The notes under the pieces were generated by a model. That model saw only the letters and a list, made by a program, of their open reading frames with translations. It had not been told where the DNA came from and made no database searches. This document shows positions 49,967 to 59,925 of a stretch of 64,000 nucleotides of DNA, in pieces (position 1 is the stretch's first letter; every line of letters begins with the position of its first letter). The position numbers were made by a program, and so were the translations under genes. Origin of the DNA: Leucogyrophana mollusca (taxonomy: Eukaryota > Basidiomycota > Agaricomycetes > Boletales); assembly GCA_021014945.1 (NCBI GenBank), contig MU266378.1:78550-142549 (forward strand), given 5' to 3'.

Positions 49967-50185
49967 TCAAGTACATAACATTGGTCGTTTCTTTGCTACC
50001 ATATTCATTGTACAGGCTAGGCCACTGCATGACTTTGAGACCGAAGGTGTGCATAGTCTAGGAAGGTAGCCCAAGTCATTAATGTCTCTATGTTGGCCCG
50101 CTTGCATGGGCTCAAGTATAGAAAGTTGATCAAGAGCTCCCGAGATCTGAACGGTGCCCTCCCTTGTCACAAGCACATCTTCCAT
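49967..50185 (-). pseudogene. Possible kinase-like relic
   Basis: A minus-strand frame encodes EDVLVTREGTVQISGALDQL followed by a short tail to a stop. The pattern (E-D/N-V-L-V-x-x-x-G-x-V-Q-I-S) resembles the catalytic-loop to DFG part of a protein kinase, but the HRD and DFG residues themselves are absent. Adjacent frames are interrupted. This could be a decayed kinase or chance; I am not sure. Confidence 0.2.
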
Positions 50186-52300
50186 TGTGCAACGCAGTCA
50201 CGAAAGATGAAATTCGTTCCGCCAGGAACACTCTTACACAAAAACTCGATGTTAGTACACAACGCGATACAGCAAATGTCATCCTCCGAAAATTCATCGC
50301 CTTTCTTCCACTCACTCTACTTCACGTTCATCAACCGCGGGCCCGTCGCCAATATATTCCGTGGCATCCTCTCCATCAAAGTCGTGTCAAGGGGGCCGTT
50401 CCCCTCAGCCCGCTTCAGCACCCGCATCAACCCCTACCCATCCGATACCCGCCTCAAAGTAATCTCCTTACTCAGCCCCCGTGAGCCAGCCAAACCCCTT
50501 GACCAGGTACTGCAGCGTCGGCCCTAGAGCTACATGTCCCCTTCGTGACGTTACCTCCGCACAGAAGAACCTGAACCACATCTTCATCCAGACCTTGTGG
50601 ACGACGAAGTGGACCGGCTCGTGGGACGAGGTGAAGAAGTAGTCTGCTACTTTGTCTGCTTCGAGCATGGACACTCGGAATCGGAGTGTGAGGAAAGGGG
50701 GCATTGCTATTTCCCGAATCCCATTGAGGTAATATTTCCCCCTTGATTGTCGAACTGGTCGAGCTCGTGGCGAGCAAAAGCTAGGAAGACTGGGGGAGAC
50801 CCATGCACGGTCCTCAGCTGTCCCTTGGAGAGGTTTCAACACTTTCTATTTCCTGCAACCTCGCTCGTGCCGACCCCAGTCTTCTCTCTGACACGTCCTG
50901 GGAGATAAAACAGTGCTGGTTGACAGCTTCAGAGGGTCAGTGCGGAGGCTAGGTACTGGGAGCAATAATGCAAACCAAAGTTAAGTCTCTTCTTGCAGGT
51001 GCTGGGTACCATGGAGTGTGTTTCGGCACCGGGCTCGTCTGTGCCTTTCTCGCAACTCTGACAGCGGACAATAGACTTATTACGGACGCTCTATATGAGA
51101 TTTACCGAACCGTCAGCAGGACTGCCGTCTTCGATGATGTTCATGGTGGAACTGATATCACTGCCTCGCTTCACGACATCCAAATATGAACCAACCTGCC
51201 TGCAGAGATCGGTGAGCTGGTGAGTATGTATCATTGGGCGAATTGATAGGGTCTCTTACAGATGAACTCGTTCCTACCGGGTGTGTATGAGGGGGGGGGG
51301 ATTCGTCGTCTACGGCGTGCTTCCACCGCTCGCCCGGCGTAGGACACGGGACACCATCTTCTGTGGACTTCTTCGTGTCCTCAAAGAGCTGAAGGAACTT
51401 CAGGTATGCATGTCCTCTCTCCTTCAGCATATTGGCAAGTGTGATTTCAGGACAATAAGTGCGCCTGTCCTGGCTTAAGAAATTGTGCTTGCAAGCGCAC
51501 TCTAAACCATTCAATATGTGCCTCTTGCGGTTGGGTTCTTTGAGGAGAAGCCATATCGCCTCGAATCTCCCCTATCTCCCTCTTTGAAAGATGACTGGGG
51601 TCGCCAAGCCAGTCGCCACGAGCGGAGACGACAGGTAGCTTACCACTAGTCCAGCCTCGTCTGTCGCAGTCCATAAGGAATGGCACAGCCAAGAGGTTGG
51701 GCTGGTCCGAGCGATCGCTCGGGGCGGGACGCAGGCAACTTGGCGCCGCTCGGATGGGGGGAAACGTGCGTGCGATTTGAGGTGCCGGTTGTGCTAAACT
51801 AAATGAACTCAATTATCATTATTATACATTAATGCACCTAGGCTGCCACCGTATCCACGAAATATGTAATGTACTGGTTCAGATTACGTTCGGGAAAACT
51901 AAAGGGAGTGGGGGGTAGGCAAGAAACGACAGTGCGAGCGATGCAGATCGCTGAAGTCTGCGAGCTCGAGGATGAATAGTGTAGAGATTACTGTAGTACT
52001 AGTAGTGAGGCTCAGCTGGATGTGCGGTGCCGGACTCGGACTGCGCATGTGGCCCCGTTCGGCACCCGACACCGCGCCCACCGAGCGCTCCGAGTCACGT
52101 GCATCGCGGCAAGGTGAGCACTGAGGCCAACTCAACCACACCCAACTGCTTACCGGTCGCTTATTCGGTCAAGGCTTATGCTCGCCTGTATCATACATTA
52201 TCACGTGCCTGAGCATCTTGTTTCCACCGCGATGACCATGCAATGTCGATGAACGTAGTGCCTTAACACGTTTCAGCATCTCTACGCGTGCTCCTCTAGG

Positions 52301-52308
52301 TATATATA
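52301..52308 (+). promoter_or_regulatory. TATA box of secreted protein 1
   Basis: TATATATA lies 137 bp before the ATG at 52445. The paralogue at 55552 has CATAAATA at 55412, at almost the same distance. Confidence 0.6.
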
Positions 52309-52444
52309 CCTGGATTGGCTGAACGACACTCTGGAACTATTAGCGAAAGGTTCGGATTCTATCAAGTCTCATTCCCGAACCGCCCAACCAGTAATTCTCC
52401 TTCTTTTGCGCCCAAGCCCCCCGCTGATCAGTTTGACAAGGAAC

Positions 52445-52914
52445 ATGCTTTTGGACCTTCCTTCCGCTGTTGTTGGACTCCTCACCACTGCCACCCTCGC
52501 CGCCGCCTCCCCAAAATACCTCTCTGGCACCCATACTGAGTGGGCCGTATCTATCTATTCAGGTACAAAGGTTGGGCAGGGTGCGCGACACGATTTCTCC
52601 GACGTCCTCACCGGGGAATGCAATAAGTGCCAAAACTTTCCAAAGGCGCTGCAACGACACCTTCATGCTTTGACTCTCGACATCTCCTCGGGAAACCCAG
52701 TACAGCTTGCCCTATACAAGGAGCTCGACTGTCATCCTCACTCATACATTTGTGAGTGCCATCCTTAAAAATGACAATTACTGAGACTACTACTCCCTAC
52801 CTGTGACGCCCAGGGCAATATGATATGAATCACGCTCGCAGCGTAGCCGAGAACATCGCCCCGCCGGGATCGACCGCGATGTCCCTACAGGTTTGCGGAA
52901 GGACGGAGGTATGA
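52445..52914 (+). CDS. Small secreted four-cysteine protein 1
   Basis: Two exons, 52445-52751 and 52814-52914, with a 62-nt intron; 135 aa. The signal peptide is MLLDLPSAVVGLLTTATLAA (cleavage near residue 21, before SPKY). The mature part is about 114 aa with four cysteines at 59, 62, 96 and 130. The core reads FSDVLTGECNKCQNFPKALQ and GNPVQLALYKELDC. The paralogue at 55552 has exactly the same Cys spacing (x2, x33, x33) and the same intron position and phase, which strongly supports the model. I recognise no Pfam family. Secretion is predicted; a role in host, substrate or mating interaction is only a guess. P450 relics and a DUO1 fragment lie downstream. Confidence 0.82.
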
Positions 52915-53290
52915 AGTGGGTATGAGTGCTTACGACTTTGAGTCCCGATGCTACAGTCAAGTAGCACTTGGAAGTTGCGCAGCTGCAGTACGGTGCACTG
53001 CATGTACACTGGTGGTGCCATACGACTACGTGTTTATACTACTTCATAACTACCAATGCTGGAATTTCTCGCTGACGCGGATTATCATGCGGCAAGGCTA
53101 CGTCGCCCGACGAGTCTGCGCCGTAACGAATCAAAATCCAAGCCGGAGAGGCGGCTCGACAAAGACGAGCAACTCACTGACGCCGAGCCTCCTGTCTTCA
53201 CCTTCGGCTTTTGAATTTAGGGAAAGGACATTGGGTTTATACCCACCTTTTCGACAAGCGCCGGTCCTCCTGGTCAAACATTGACTGCGC
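52915..53290. other. Interval after secreted protein 1
   Basis: Plus-strand frame 52916-53284 is open for 122 codons but starts directly at the stop of the secreted protein and has no recognisable domain. Probably 3' UTR and spacer. Confidence 0.35.
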
Positions 53291-53299
53291 AATATTCGA

Positions 53300-53790
53300 T
53301 GCTGTCGTCGTATCATCCGAACGGGAGTAGCTCGAAGGTGACACCAACACTTGTTACCCAGTGATAGGACAGGCTTCCACCCCGTAGTTTCGCGGACGAT
53401 CCCTCCGATATGGGGCAAAGAGGCTCTGTCATCAAAATTGGGTAGCTGTCTGGGTTCAATGACGGCATCAATCTCTGCGTGAGCTCGCACCATGGCCAGC
53501 AGCGCCGAGCTGGTCTGCGTAGTTGATATTATCTGAGCACGCGGCGCGAAGCTTCCAACATGGCTTTCAGCGCTGAGCAGCTGAGGAGTGTAATGCTTCA
53601 GTAAAACATCCAAGGGGTTAACTTGAGCACTAACCGGCGGAAGTGGTGGAAGAAGTCAGCTTCACCGCTCTTTCGAGCTGATCCACGCGGTCGCGGTCTT
53701 CGTGCTTCATTCTTTGCAGAATATCTGAGACTAAGGAAAGAGCTGCTGTTCTTTCTGCCTACTCAGTGCCTGTGTTAGAAGGGGCTTGTG
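53300..53790 (-). pseudogene. Cytochrome P450 relic A
   Basis: Minus strand. From about 53780 the translation gives SLVSDILQRMKHEDRDRVDQ, like the region before the P450 I-helix. After a gap, from about 53500, comes AHAEIDAVIEPRQLPNFDDR with SLPHIGGIVRETTGWKPVLS, which matches the intact P450 at 60 kb (RREIDAVVGKDRLPDFDDQP, then the ExxR helix). The I-helix itself is garbled (STTQTSSALLAMV) and the sequence after WKPVLSLG falls out of frame. No heme-binding exon follows. This is a truncated, frameshifted P450 copy. Confidence 0.75.
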
Positions 53791-53924
53791 GCTTTGACTC
53801 GTCGAGTGAGAATACATGTCATACCCCTCTGTACATAATTGTTAGGCGTCTAAAACATCTTTGCGATATACTTGCAAGATGGCGCAGCGTCGCGCTTGAT
53901 AGTCGTTCCAGGTAACCACGACGG

Positions 53925-54007
53925 GTCTGTAGCACCGGCATCTGCAATCCCGACAAGCCATGCGCGGTCAGCTAGTGCAACCGGGAGCGTTGGAGCTAAT
54001 GGGGGAA
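53925..54007 (+). repeat. Inverted duplicate of the DUO1 3' coding end
   Basis: The 83 bp match the reverse complement of 57691-57773 inside DUO1 with two mismatches (T/C near 53930, A/G near 53960). The encoded string APASAIPTSHARSASATGSV corresponds to the Duo1 C-terminus, with one Arg-to-His change. Sequence similarity stops sharply on both sides, so this is a small duplicated and inverted gene fragment rather than a second DUO1. Confidence 0.9.
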
Positions 54008-54870
54008 TGGATGGTGGTCCCGACCCTGCATATCCACGTCGACAATATTCCGGCGCACTATTACCACACGCGCCACTTCCCGCGTCTCTCTTCATCCCAC
54101 GCCAACGACCTACCCTCGCGCCCCCCCCCCCGCCCAAGACCACCACCAGCAAGACGCTGACAGATGCACGTCCACGTTGACGATCAAGCACGCATCGAGG
54201 CAGGAGTTGAGTATGTCGCGGAGGTCCAAGGAAGGGAGCGAGGGGCCCAAGGCCCAAGGGGGACAGAGGAAGACGTCACAAGGCGTGGAAAGTGAACATA
54301 AGGGGAGAAGGAAAAGGATCAAAGACAGAGGAGAGCATGTCGAGCATGAATGGGAACAGGATGTTAGTGAGCTCGAAGGCAAAGGCGACGGGATCTATCG
54401 TGTCCCACGTGATCCAGCCAGTTGCCGGTCACTCATTCAACGCTGGCTCCTGTAAATATGGCAAGTCCGAGTCGGTGGTACCCGATGTTCGCGTGGTCCA
54501 AGTAATAGATCAGCGCAGATCAGCGTTGCGATTGCCACTAACTCTGTTGGTTCCTGATTCAAGGCACTGCTGCTTTGAAACCTTATGAAAGGTCCAGGGT
54601 AAGAGCCCAAGTTCGTAACCGCCGCACATGCAAGCTAATCGCTGCTAATCTCTTTCGGTCCACAGAGATACCTTTTCGTATCAGTGCAGTACATGTGGCC
54701 AGCCTTTCGAATGCCAGTGTCATATCTTTGTTGCTCCCGAGTGGTTGTTACACGTGAACCTGTCCAGAACCCGCGTTGCCCTTTTCCGATTCGGATTTAG
54801 TTGACGACCGGTCCAGTTGGTTGTCGTGGAGGACTCGTACGTGAAGGCATCGAGTCCACTTTCGGCCTTA
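54008..54870. other. Spacer with low-complexity tracts
   Basis: No gene supported. A run of 12 C lies at 54122-54133. A plus-strand frame at 54177-54455 is charged (Lys/Glu/Arg-rich) and lacks any motif. Confidence 0.35.
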
Positions 54871-54879
54871 TCAGGACAG

Positions 54880-55165
54880 TCTCATGGATGCCCATCTTTT
54901 CGGAGCCTCTGAAGAACAGACATTCGACAGAGACCGGCGGCGGAAATGCACCCTCGAATGGTTGGAGTGAAATCCCAGTGCAGCTGGGAATGGTGGCGTC
55001 TCTCGTCCTGCTTTGTCCCCGCCTGGCCAAAATACGAATCCATGAAGCGGGAAACGTCGGACGAAGATGAACGCGGCTGAGGAGATATGACACAGGGGGT
55101 CTCCGGTAACTGACCTTGTAGCACAGCGTGGTCGTTCCAGGTGTCCCGAAAGGATCTAGCCAAGT
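54880..55165 (-). pseudogene. Possible P450 relic B (heme-region remnant)
   Basis: On the minus strand SRFMDSYFGQAG resembles the ERFLDSNGR segment before the heme loop of the intact P450. The following HWDFTPTIRGCISAAGLC could be a decayed FGFGRRICPGRYAAE. Gaps and substitutions are many, so this is a weak call. If right, it lies upstream of relic A on the same strand and therefore cannot be the 3' end of the same gene copy in order. Confidence 0.35.
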
Positions 55166-55551
55166 CAAGTCAATCGCTCGCGTCGGATGTGATTGTGCAT
55201 TCCACCTCCAAATTCTTATCACGCCTCCCCTCACAGTATCCACTTCGTCAGGCATCATTTGGTAGTATGGTGTGTATCAAGCTACGCGCGAAGGGCCGAG
55301 CATCCCGCCCACGCGCTGACTTACCTTTTCCCATAGATGAGACTGGATAGCTTCACAACGACAGTGTGGTGGTGCGTTGCGCACCGTACCATGTGCACTG
55401 GTGTTCCCCCCCATAAATACTTGGATCTAATCATCTAACTCATTCGAGGTATCAGCAGGCAGCTTTATTTTGTCCCCAGTCGAGTCTCATCCAGTCAGTA
55501 GTTTATCTTCTTCAGATACCAACGCTTGCTGATCCAATCAGATTGTGGAGC
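55166..55551. promoter_or_regulatory. Promoter region of secreted protein 2
   Basis: Noncoding stretch ahead of the ATG at 55552. A TATA-like CATAAATA lies at 55412-55419, 140 bp before the ATG. Confidence 0.45.
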
Positions 55552-56013
55552 ATGTTTCCGAAGACCTCCATCGTTGTGCTCCTTGCCGCAGGCAGCGCCG
55601 GAGTTACCGCCAGTCCGCACACCACGAACTGGACCATCGATATCTACACCAACTCGAACGCAAACAACGGCCCGGGACAGGGCCCACATCACCAATTCTC
55701 CGACCATCTCACTGGTGCATGTAGTCCTTGCGATAACTTCCCGAAAGATCTGCAAGGACACCTTCATTCAATGGCTCTCAATGTCGCCGCCGGCAACCCG
55801 GCGCAAGTCCACTTGTATAAGGACCTCGATTGTCACAAAGCCTCGTACATTAGTGAGTACTGCGTTCATGAGCCATTGATACCTAGCACAGGTTCTTACC
55901 TGTGACGTGCAGACGAATATTATATGCACCGCGGTAAAACCTACGCCTCGAACCTCAAGAAACCGTTTACGGACGCGAAGTCGCTGCAGGTTTGTGCGAG
56001 GATGGACGTCTGA
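55552..56013 (+). CDS. Small secreted four-cysteine protein 2
   Basis: Exons 55552-55852 and 55913-56013 with a 60-nt intron; 133 aa. Signal peptide MFPKTSIVVLLAAGSAGVTA, then SPHTTNW. Cysteines at 57, 60, 94 and 128. The core FSDHLTGACSPCDNFPKDLQ and GNPAQVHLYKDLDC is closely related to secreted protein 1 and the tail SLQVCARMDV matches SLQVCGRTEV. Both second exons are exactly 101 nt and both introns interrupt the codon after Tyr-Ile. The mature chain has two N-glycosylation-type sites near its start (NWT, and NSN-like, weaker). Function unknown. Confidence 0.84.
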
Positions 56014-56594
56014 GTGCGGGTGGTATGCATGTGGCAAGTTTGGGGTCGTCAGTGACAGGGCACTGTAGTCGCCTCGATTCACATTACAAGAGTGCTGCAT
56101 CCTGTTGTGAGGCGGTTGGTCCTATCATCCTATACCACGGCACATGTCGCCTATCATACCGGTAACTCCGAACTCGCGTTTAGATCCATTGCGGATAACT
56201 AGTAGCCGGTAGAGCGCAGCAAGCCGATGCAGACTACAGTGCTTTTGTGCTGCGTGTCTCACAAAGCAAGCCGTTTCCTGCGGTCTCGTCTCCACTGAAC
56301 GCCGCCCACCGTTCATTTTGCCACTAATACGATCAGCGGGTACCCATGGTTCTGTGACCATCGTTTAGTGTGGCAGGATAAGGTGGAATTTGAAGGGACA
56401 AGAAGGGTAAGACCACCGGCATCGCGTTTATAGCATGAGGCCAATTTGGCTGTGCGGAAGGTATAAAAGACATGTCAGAAAATTTCTTGTCGCCCCATCC
56501 CCCCTTCTTCGCTTCCTTTCCCTCCTCTTCCTCCTCTTCCTCCCTCACGATCTCCTCTTACCCTTCTCTTTTACGACTCGAAAGAAATTCCATC
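56014..56594 (+). promoter_or_regulatory. Promoter and CT-rich leader of the Kre9-domain gene
   Basis: A TATA box (TATAAAA) lies at 56462-56468, 133 bp before the ATG at 56595. A strong pyrimidine-rich leader (CCCTTCTTCGCTTCC..CTCCTCTTCCTCCTC) covers about 56497-56580. Such leaders mark highly expressed fungal genes. The left part of the interval shows no gene. Confidence 0.65.
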
Positions 56595-57059
56595 ATGTTC
56601 TCCTTCAACGCCCAACCTCTCGTCTTCGTCTTCCTCACTTTCCTCACCTTTTTCTCCCTCGTCTCCGCATCTCCCATCAGCGTCACCCAGAGAGACGTTT
56701 GGACTCCTGCAGTCATCACGCCCACTACCGGTACTACCTGGACAGCCGGAAAGACCTACACCGTCACTTGGGACACCAGCTCCCCACCCGCGCAGATCAC
56801 TAACCCCAATGGTCAAATCTATCTGCGCCAGGGAGATGCCACTCAGTCAAGCCCGATTGCGCAAGGATTCGCGCTTTCAGCTGGTGAAGCGAACGTCACT
56901 GTGCCTGCCAATGTCACGGCTGGTGATGATTGGCGTGTTGTCCGTAAGTAGCTTTCTGATCTCCCAATTGGTAGGGTGGCATTTATTGATGGTCTTTTTG
57001 CAGTGTTTGGCGACTCTGGCAACTGGAGTAACGTGTTCACCATTGTCCTTGCTGCCTAA
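56595..57059 (+). CDS. Secreted Kre9/Knh1-domain protein
   Basis: Exons 56595-56943 and 57004-57059, intron 60 nt, 134 aa. Signal peptide (MFSFNAQPLVFVFLTFLTFF.., cleavage near Ala25), then ISVTQRDVWTPAVITPTTGT and TWTAGKTYTVTWDTSSPP. The I-x-x-P-x-x-G-x-x-W-x-x-G-x-x-x-x-V-x-W pattern is the hallmark of the Kre9/Knh1 N-terminal domain (Ser-Thr-rich GPI-anchored family). It ends DSGNWSNVFTIVLAA. No Ser/Thr-rich stalk or GPI signal follows, so it is a short soluble form common in mushrooms. The family is linked to cell wall beta-1,6-glucan and often to fruiting; the exact role here is unknown. Two NxT/S sites (NVTVPANVT). Confidence 0.85.
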
Positions 57060-57622
57060 ACGTGGAGCTTGACTTGACATCTTATGACGGAATGAAAAAG
57101 AAGATGTACGAATAACATCATGACGGACTTCAGCACTTTGGACTTTTCACTGGACTTTTTGCATTGGACATCATTCATCGGACTAAAATGACTTGGACAC
57201 TGTCGGTTGTACGTTCTGGACTTCGTAGGTGCGCTTGCGGTACATACGTCTGCAGCTGTATAACAATTACCACACCTCTATCCCATTTACCGCGTTCGTC
57301 GTGTAGAACCATTCATTTGCTCATGGCACATGTTTGTGCACTTCTCGATGGGCTGTACTTGTAATCTGACACATACACACGTAAGGTGTCAGGTTCAACG
57401 GAGATTCACATTCGTTGTGTGAACCCCCAGATCGAAGGACATTTTGGAGCCCTTCACCCTAGTGCCAGCGATCAGCATGGTGGACAGTGTTGCTCTGGTT
57501 GGTTGAAGGGCAGGCGCAATGTGCCATGGAGCAAAGTCTGCTGTGATCAAGCAGAAGCGAAAGCCTCGAGCCCTGCCACCTGCTCAAGTGCCGTGAGTAA
57601 TATCGTCTAAGACGTGATATCC
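57060..57622. other. 3' region of the Kre9-domain gene, with GGAC repeats
   Basis: No gene seen. GGAC strings recur at 57125, 57140, 57152, 57166, 57180, 57195 and 57218, i.e. about every 14 nt, likely inside the 3' UTR. The rest is spacer before the DUO1 stop. Confidence 0.45.
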
Positions 57623-58830
57623 TCAGCTCCTTTTCAGAACCCCTCTTCCCGACCCACGTCCACTCGACGACGCTGATGAACCAGGTCTCGTTCCCCCATT
57701 AGCTCCAACGCTCCCGGTTGCACTAGCTGACCGCGCACGGCTTGTCGGGATTGCAGATGCCGGTGCTGCAGACGCAATTAAGACCATTGTTCGGTAAGGA
57801 GACTGCAAAATTAACCCACCTGCCCGCGGTATACCCCGCCCTCCTCTTGCTGCCATTGTCGAGGCCCGCGTACCACGGACTCCCCTTACCCCGCTGCTTG
57901 TACCCACACTGGTCCCGGCTCCTCTGCCACGCTGTCCAGGCTTAGCGCTGGCAGCTGTTCGAGCACGCTCTTCCGCAGCTGCTGCACGTTCTGCGGCTTC
58001 GCGCTGAGCCTGTTCTTCTGCTTCGCGCTGTGCGCGAATTTCGGATTCTCTCCGCGCAGCCTCCTCTTCTGCTTCTCGTCGAGCCCGTTCAGCGGCTTCT
58101 TCCCGCTCGCGAGCTAGAATATCCTCATCCTGGTACATGACGAGTGATTTAGTAATTTAGCAACGTTATAGTGTACACGACTTGATGACCGAAGGACTCA
58201 CAGCTTCTGCACCCTCCCATCGCTCATCAAATATCAAACGTGTAATAGCCTCCGATTTTGTGAGGATGTTCACATACTTGTCAAGCAACGCGTTCGTCTG
58301 TGACAGCTGCTGTGCTACTTGCTATATCATTACGCCTGGTCGTCATCATCGGATAATTGAACCGTAATCCAGAGTACACCTACCTCCGTTCCAGTCTGCG
58401 TTGCCATCAGCGCGTCGTTAAACAGAGCGAAGGACGAGTTGAGCTTCTTCAGGATGAAAAGATCATGCTGTAGCTTTTCTTCGCGCGTTTTTGCAGCAAC
58501 AGCCCGCCCGACGACCGTGTTATCAGCTTGAAGCTCGCTGTCTTCGCCTCCTGGGTCATGCTCGTCCTCGATCCGGCTTTCATCAAATGGATCATCGTCG
58601 TATGTCCGTGGCGCAAGGAGACTGAACCTGAAAGGCTTGTCTTCTCGTGGTCTGTCTGCTAGCGACAACTCCGAGAGAGAAAGATCTGCACCGCCTGGAC
58701 CGGTGTGCGAGGTCGAGCGTGATGGCTCTGGTGGGGACTCTGAGAGCAAGCGCGATCCGCTGGCAGATTCCATAAACGAGGAGGGTGATGGTGATGTGTA
58801 CATTTCCAAGCCTAAGCCGATCAATTGCAC
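57623..58830 (-). CDS. DUO1: DASH/Dam1 complex subunit Duo1
   Basis: Exons include 58830 to about 58382, about 58325-58202, and about 58130 to 57623. The Duo1 domain reads REEKLQHDLFILKKLNSSFA, then LFNDALMATQTGTE, then after an intron VAQQLSQTNALLDKYVNILT and RLIFDERWEGAEA. It is followed by a long Glu/Arg/Ala-rich coiled coil (EREEAAERARREAEEEAARR) and an RG-rich C-terminus. The DASH ring couples kinetochores to microtubule ends; Duo1 is an essential ring subunit in yeast. The N-terminus is a Ser/Pro linker with SLSELSLADRPREDKPF. An internal Met (MYTSPSPSS) could be the true start. A piece of its 3' end is duplicated at 53925-54007. Confidence 0.92.
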
Positions 58831-59289
58831 GATCTAATTACAAAATGCATTGATTGGCGTCGAAGGGTTGGAAGGAGTTGGAGCGGAAGCTACAAGCCCA
58901 CAGCAGTTTCCGAAAACCTTGTCCAGCGTGTCCGAATACAGTTGCTAATTCATAATATTCACACGCCTGTTCATTACTTGCTAGTCTCGCCCATTTACAC
59001 TCATAATCACTCCCTGCTCCCCGGGATCTGCTCCAGAACCACGAGGCTTCAAATTCGAGTTGTTTGTGACATCTTGAGCGTTTACACGGGGAACAAACTC
59101 GGAAGAGCAGACGTGACTTGTGAGGTTTCAGGTAGGTCATGGGTGTGATGCAGGCGTCAAGCGCTCGACTCTGCCACATTGTTCCACAACTTTAACGGTC
59201 TGCTCACAGTTTTCCGAGCCTTCTCTTTTCTGATCATGACTCCCACATGGTCCGGCGCAATCTGCTCTTTTGCCAAATCAATCCGATTC
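58831..59289. other. Interval upstream of DUO1
   Basis: Holds the DUO1 promoter. Open frames 58825-59148 (plus) and 58838-59179 (minus) have no recognisable motif; they may be part of decayed P450 sequence. Confidence 0.35.
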
Positions 59290-59515
59290 TTTCCATGGAT
59301 GAGGTCCTGAATGAGGTGACTCTAACCATCTTCACGTTCGGTGTACATACTATTCGCCTCCTTGACAGCAGTGAGCATAAGGCTCCGTTGATGGTCATGA
59401 TCCCAGCCCATCTTGTGCGCTTCATTTGGGTTCATGGGGTCATGCCTGCGGAGACAATCTTGGTCGTACGTCTTGAGTGCATTTCTTTCCGTAAGATAAC
59501 AGCAAAGACTGGCCG
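59290..59515 (+). pseudogene. Cytochrome P450 relic C
   Basis: The plus strand aligns with the C/D-helix exon of the intact P450 600-1300 bp downstream. It has CCTGCGGAGACAATCTTGG and GAGTGCATTTCTTTCCGTAAG (59450-59495) against CTCCGGAGACAACCTTGATC and AGTGCATTCCCTTTCCGTAAG (60718-60760). Even the splice donor GTAAG is kept. Translation gives RFIWVHGVMPAETILV. Upstream and downstream exons are missing or unrecognisable, so this is a fragment. Confidence 0.65.
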
Positions 59516-59925
59516 CAGATACCATCCCCCTCCGCGGATATGAATCGTGAGTTCAGCCTGTTTTGCGCTTCGTTTGGATGCACGGTGACCGCTCTGACAC
59601 GAATTATAGTGTTACACCATGGAGGATGTGGTGATCACCATGTCAGGGCGAGATTCTTGATGGTCAGGGAATTACACGCCTGTTAGGCAGGTCTTTCCCC
59701 CTCTTGCGTGTTCCATTACGGTATATCTACCGTACATGGACCCTGGAACTCTACGAACTCGAAAGCGTCATCGCCGTTATCATGTGTCACTCCAACGCAA
59801 TCTAGTGGGCGTATCGCCTTTTGAAAACCGCAGTGGAGCCTATTTAACCGTCACTGTCCCTCAAAAGAGAGCAGGAAGTTTTCTGATCACAGCGATTCTG
59901 GATTATCTCGTTCCTTCCTCTCACT
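59516..59925. other. P450 promoter interval
   Basis: A 410-bp stretch before the P450 ATG. TATTTAA lies at about 59840, 85 bp upstream. An open frame from 59736 is in another phase and is not supported. Confidence 0.4.

Larger units (their letters stand above)
49728..52444. other. 2.7-kb interval with unassigned and decayed frames
   Basis: No gene could be built. Open pieces: minus 49967-50185 (EDVLVTREGTVQISGALDQL, see separate entry), plus 50090-50527 (145 codons), minus 50468-50842 (124 codons) and minus 51158-51514 and 51447-51812. A run of ten G lies at 51291-51300. A plus-strand segment near 51190 (LPAEIGEL) recalls an F-box start but cannot be extended. The right end is the promoter of secreted protein 1. 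Confidence 0.35.

Noticed and set aside
51158..51250. F-box start (LPAEIGEL) near 51200
   Set aside because: Only one short motif, preceded by an in-frame stop and not extendable through a splice site.
56472..56594. Upstream start of the Kre9-domain protein (MSENFLSPHPPFF..)
   Set aside because: It would translate the CT-rich leader into a Ser/Phe-rich stretch ahead of a perfect signal peptide; the ATG at 56595 is the sensible start.
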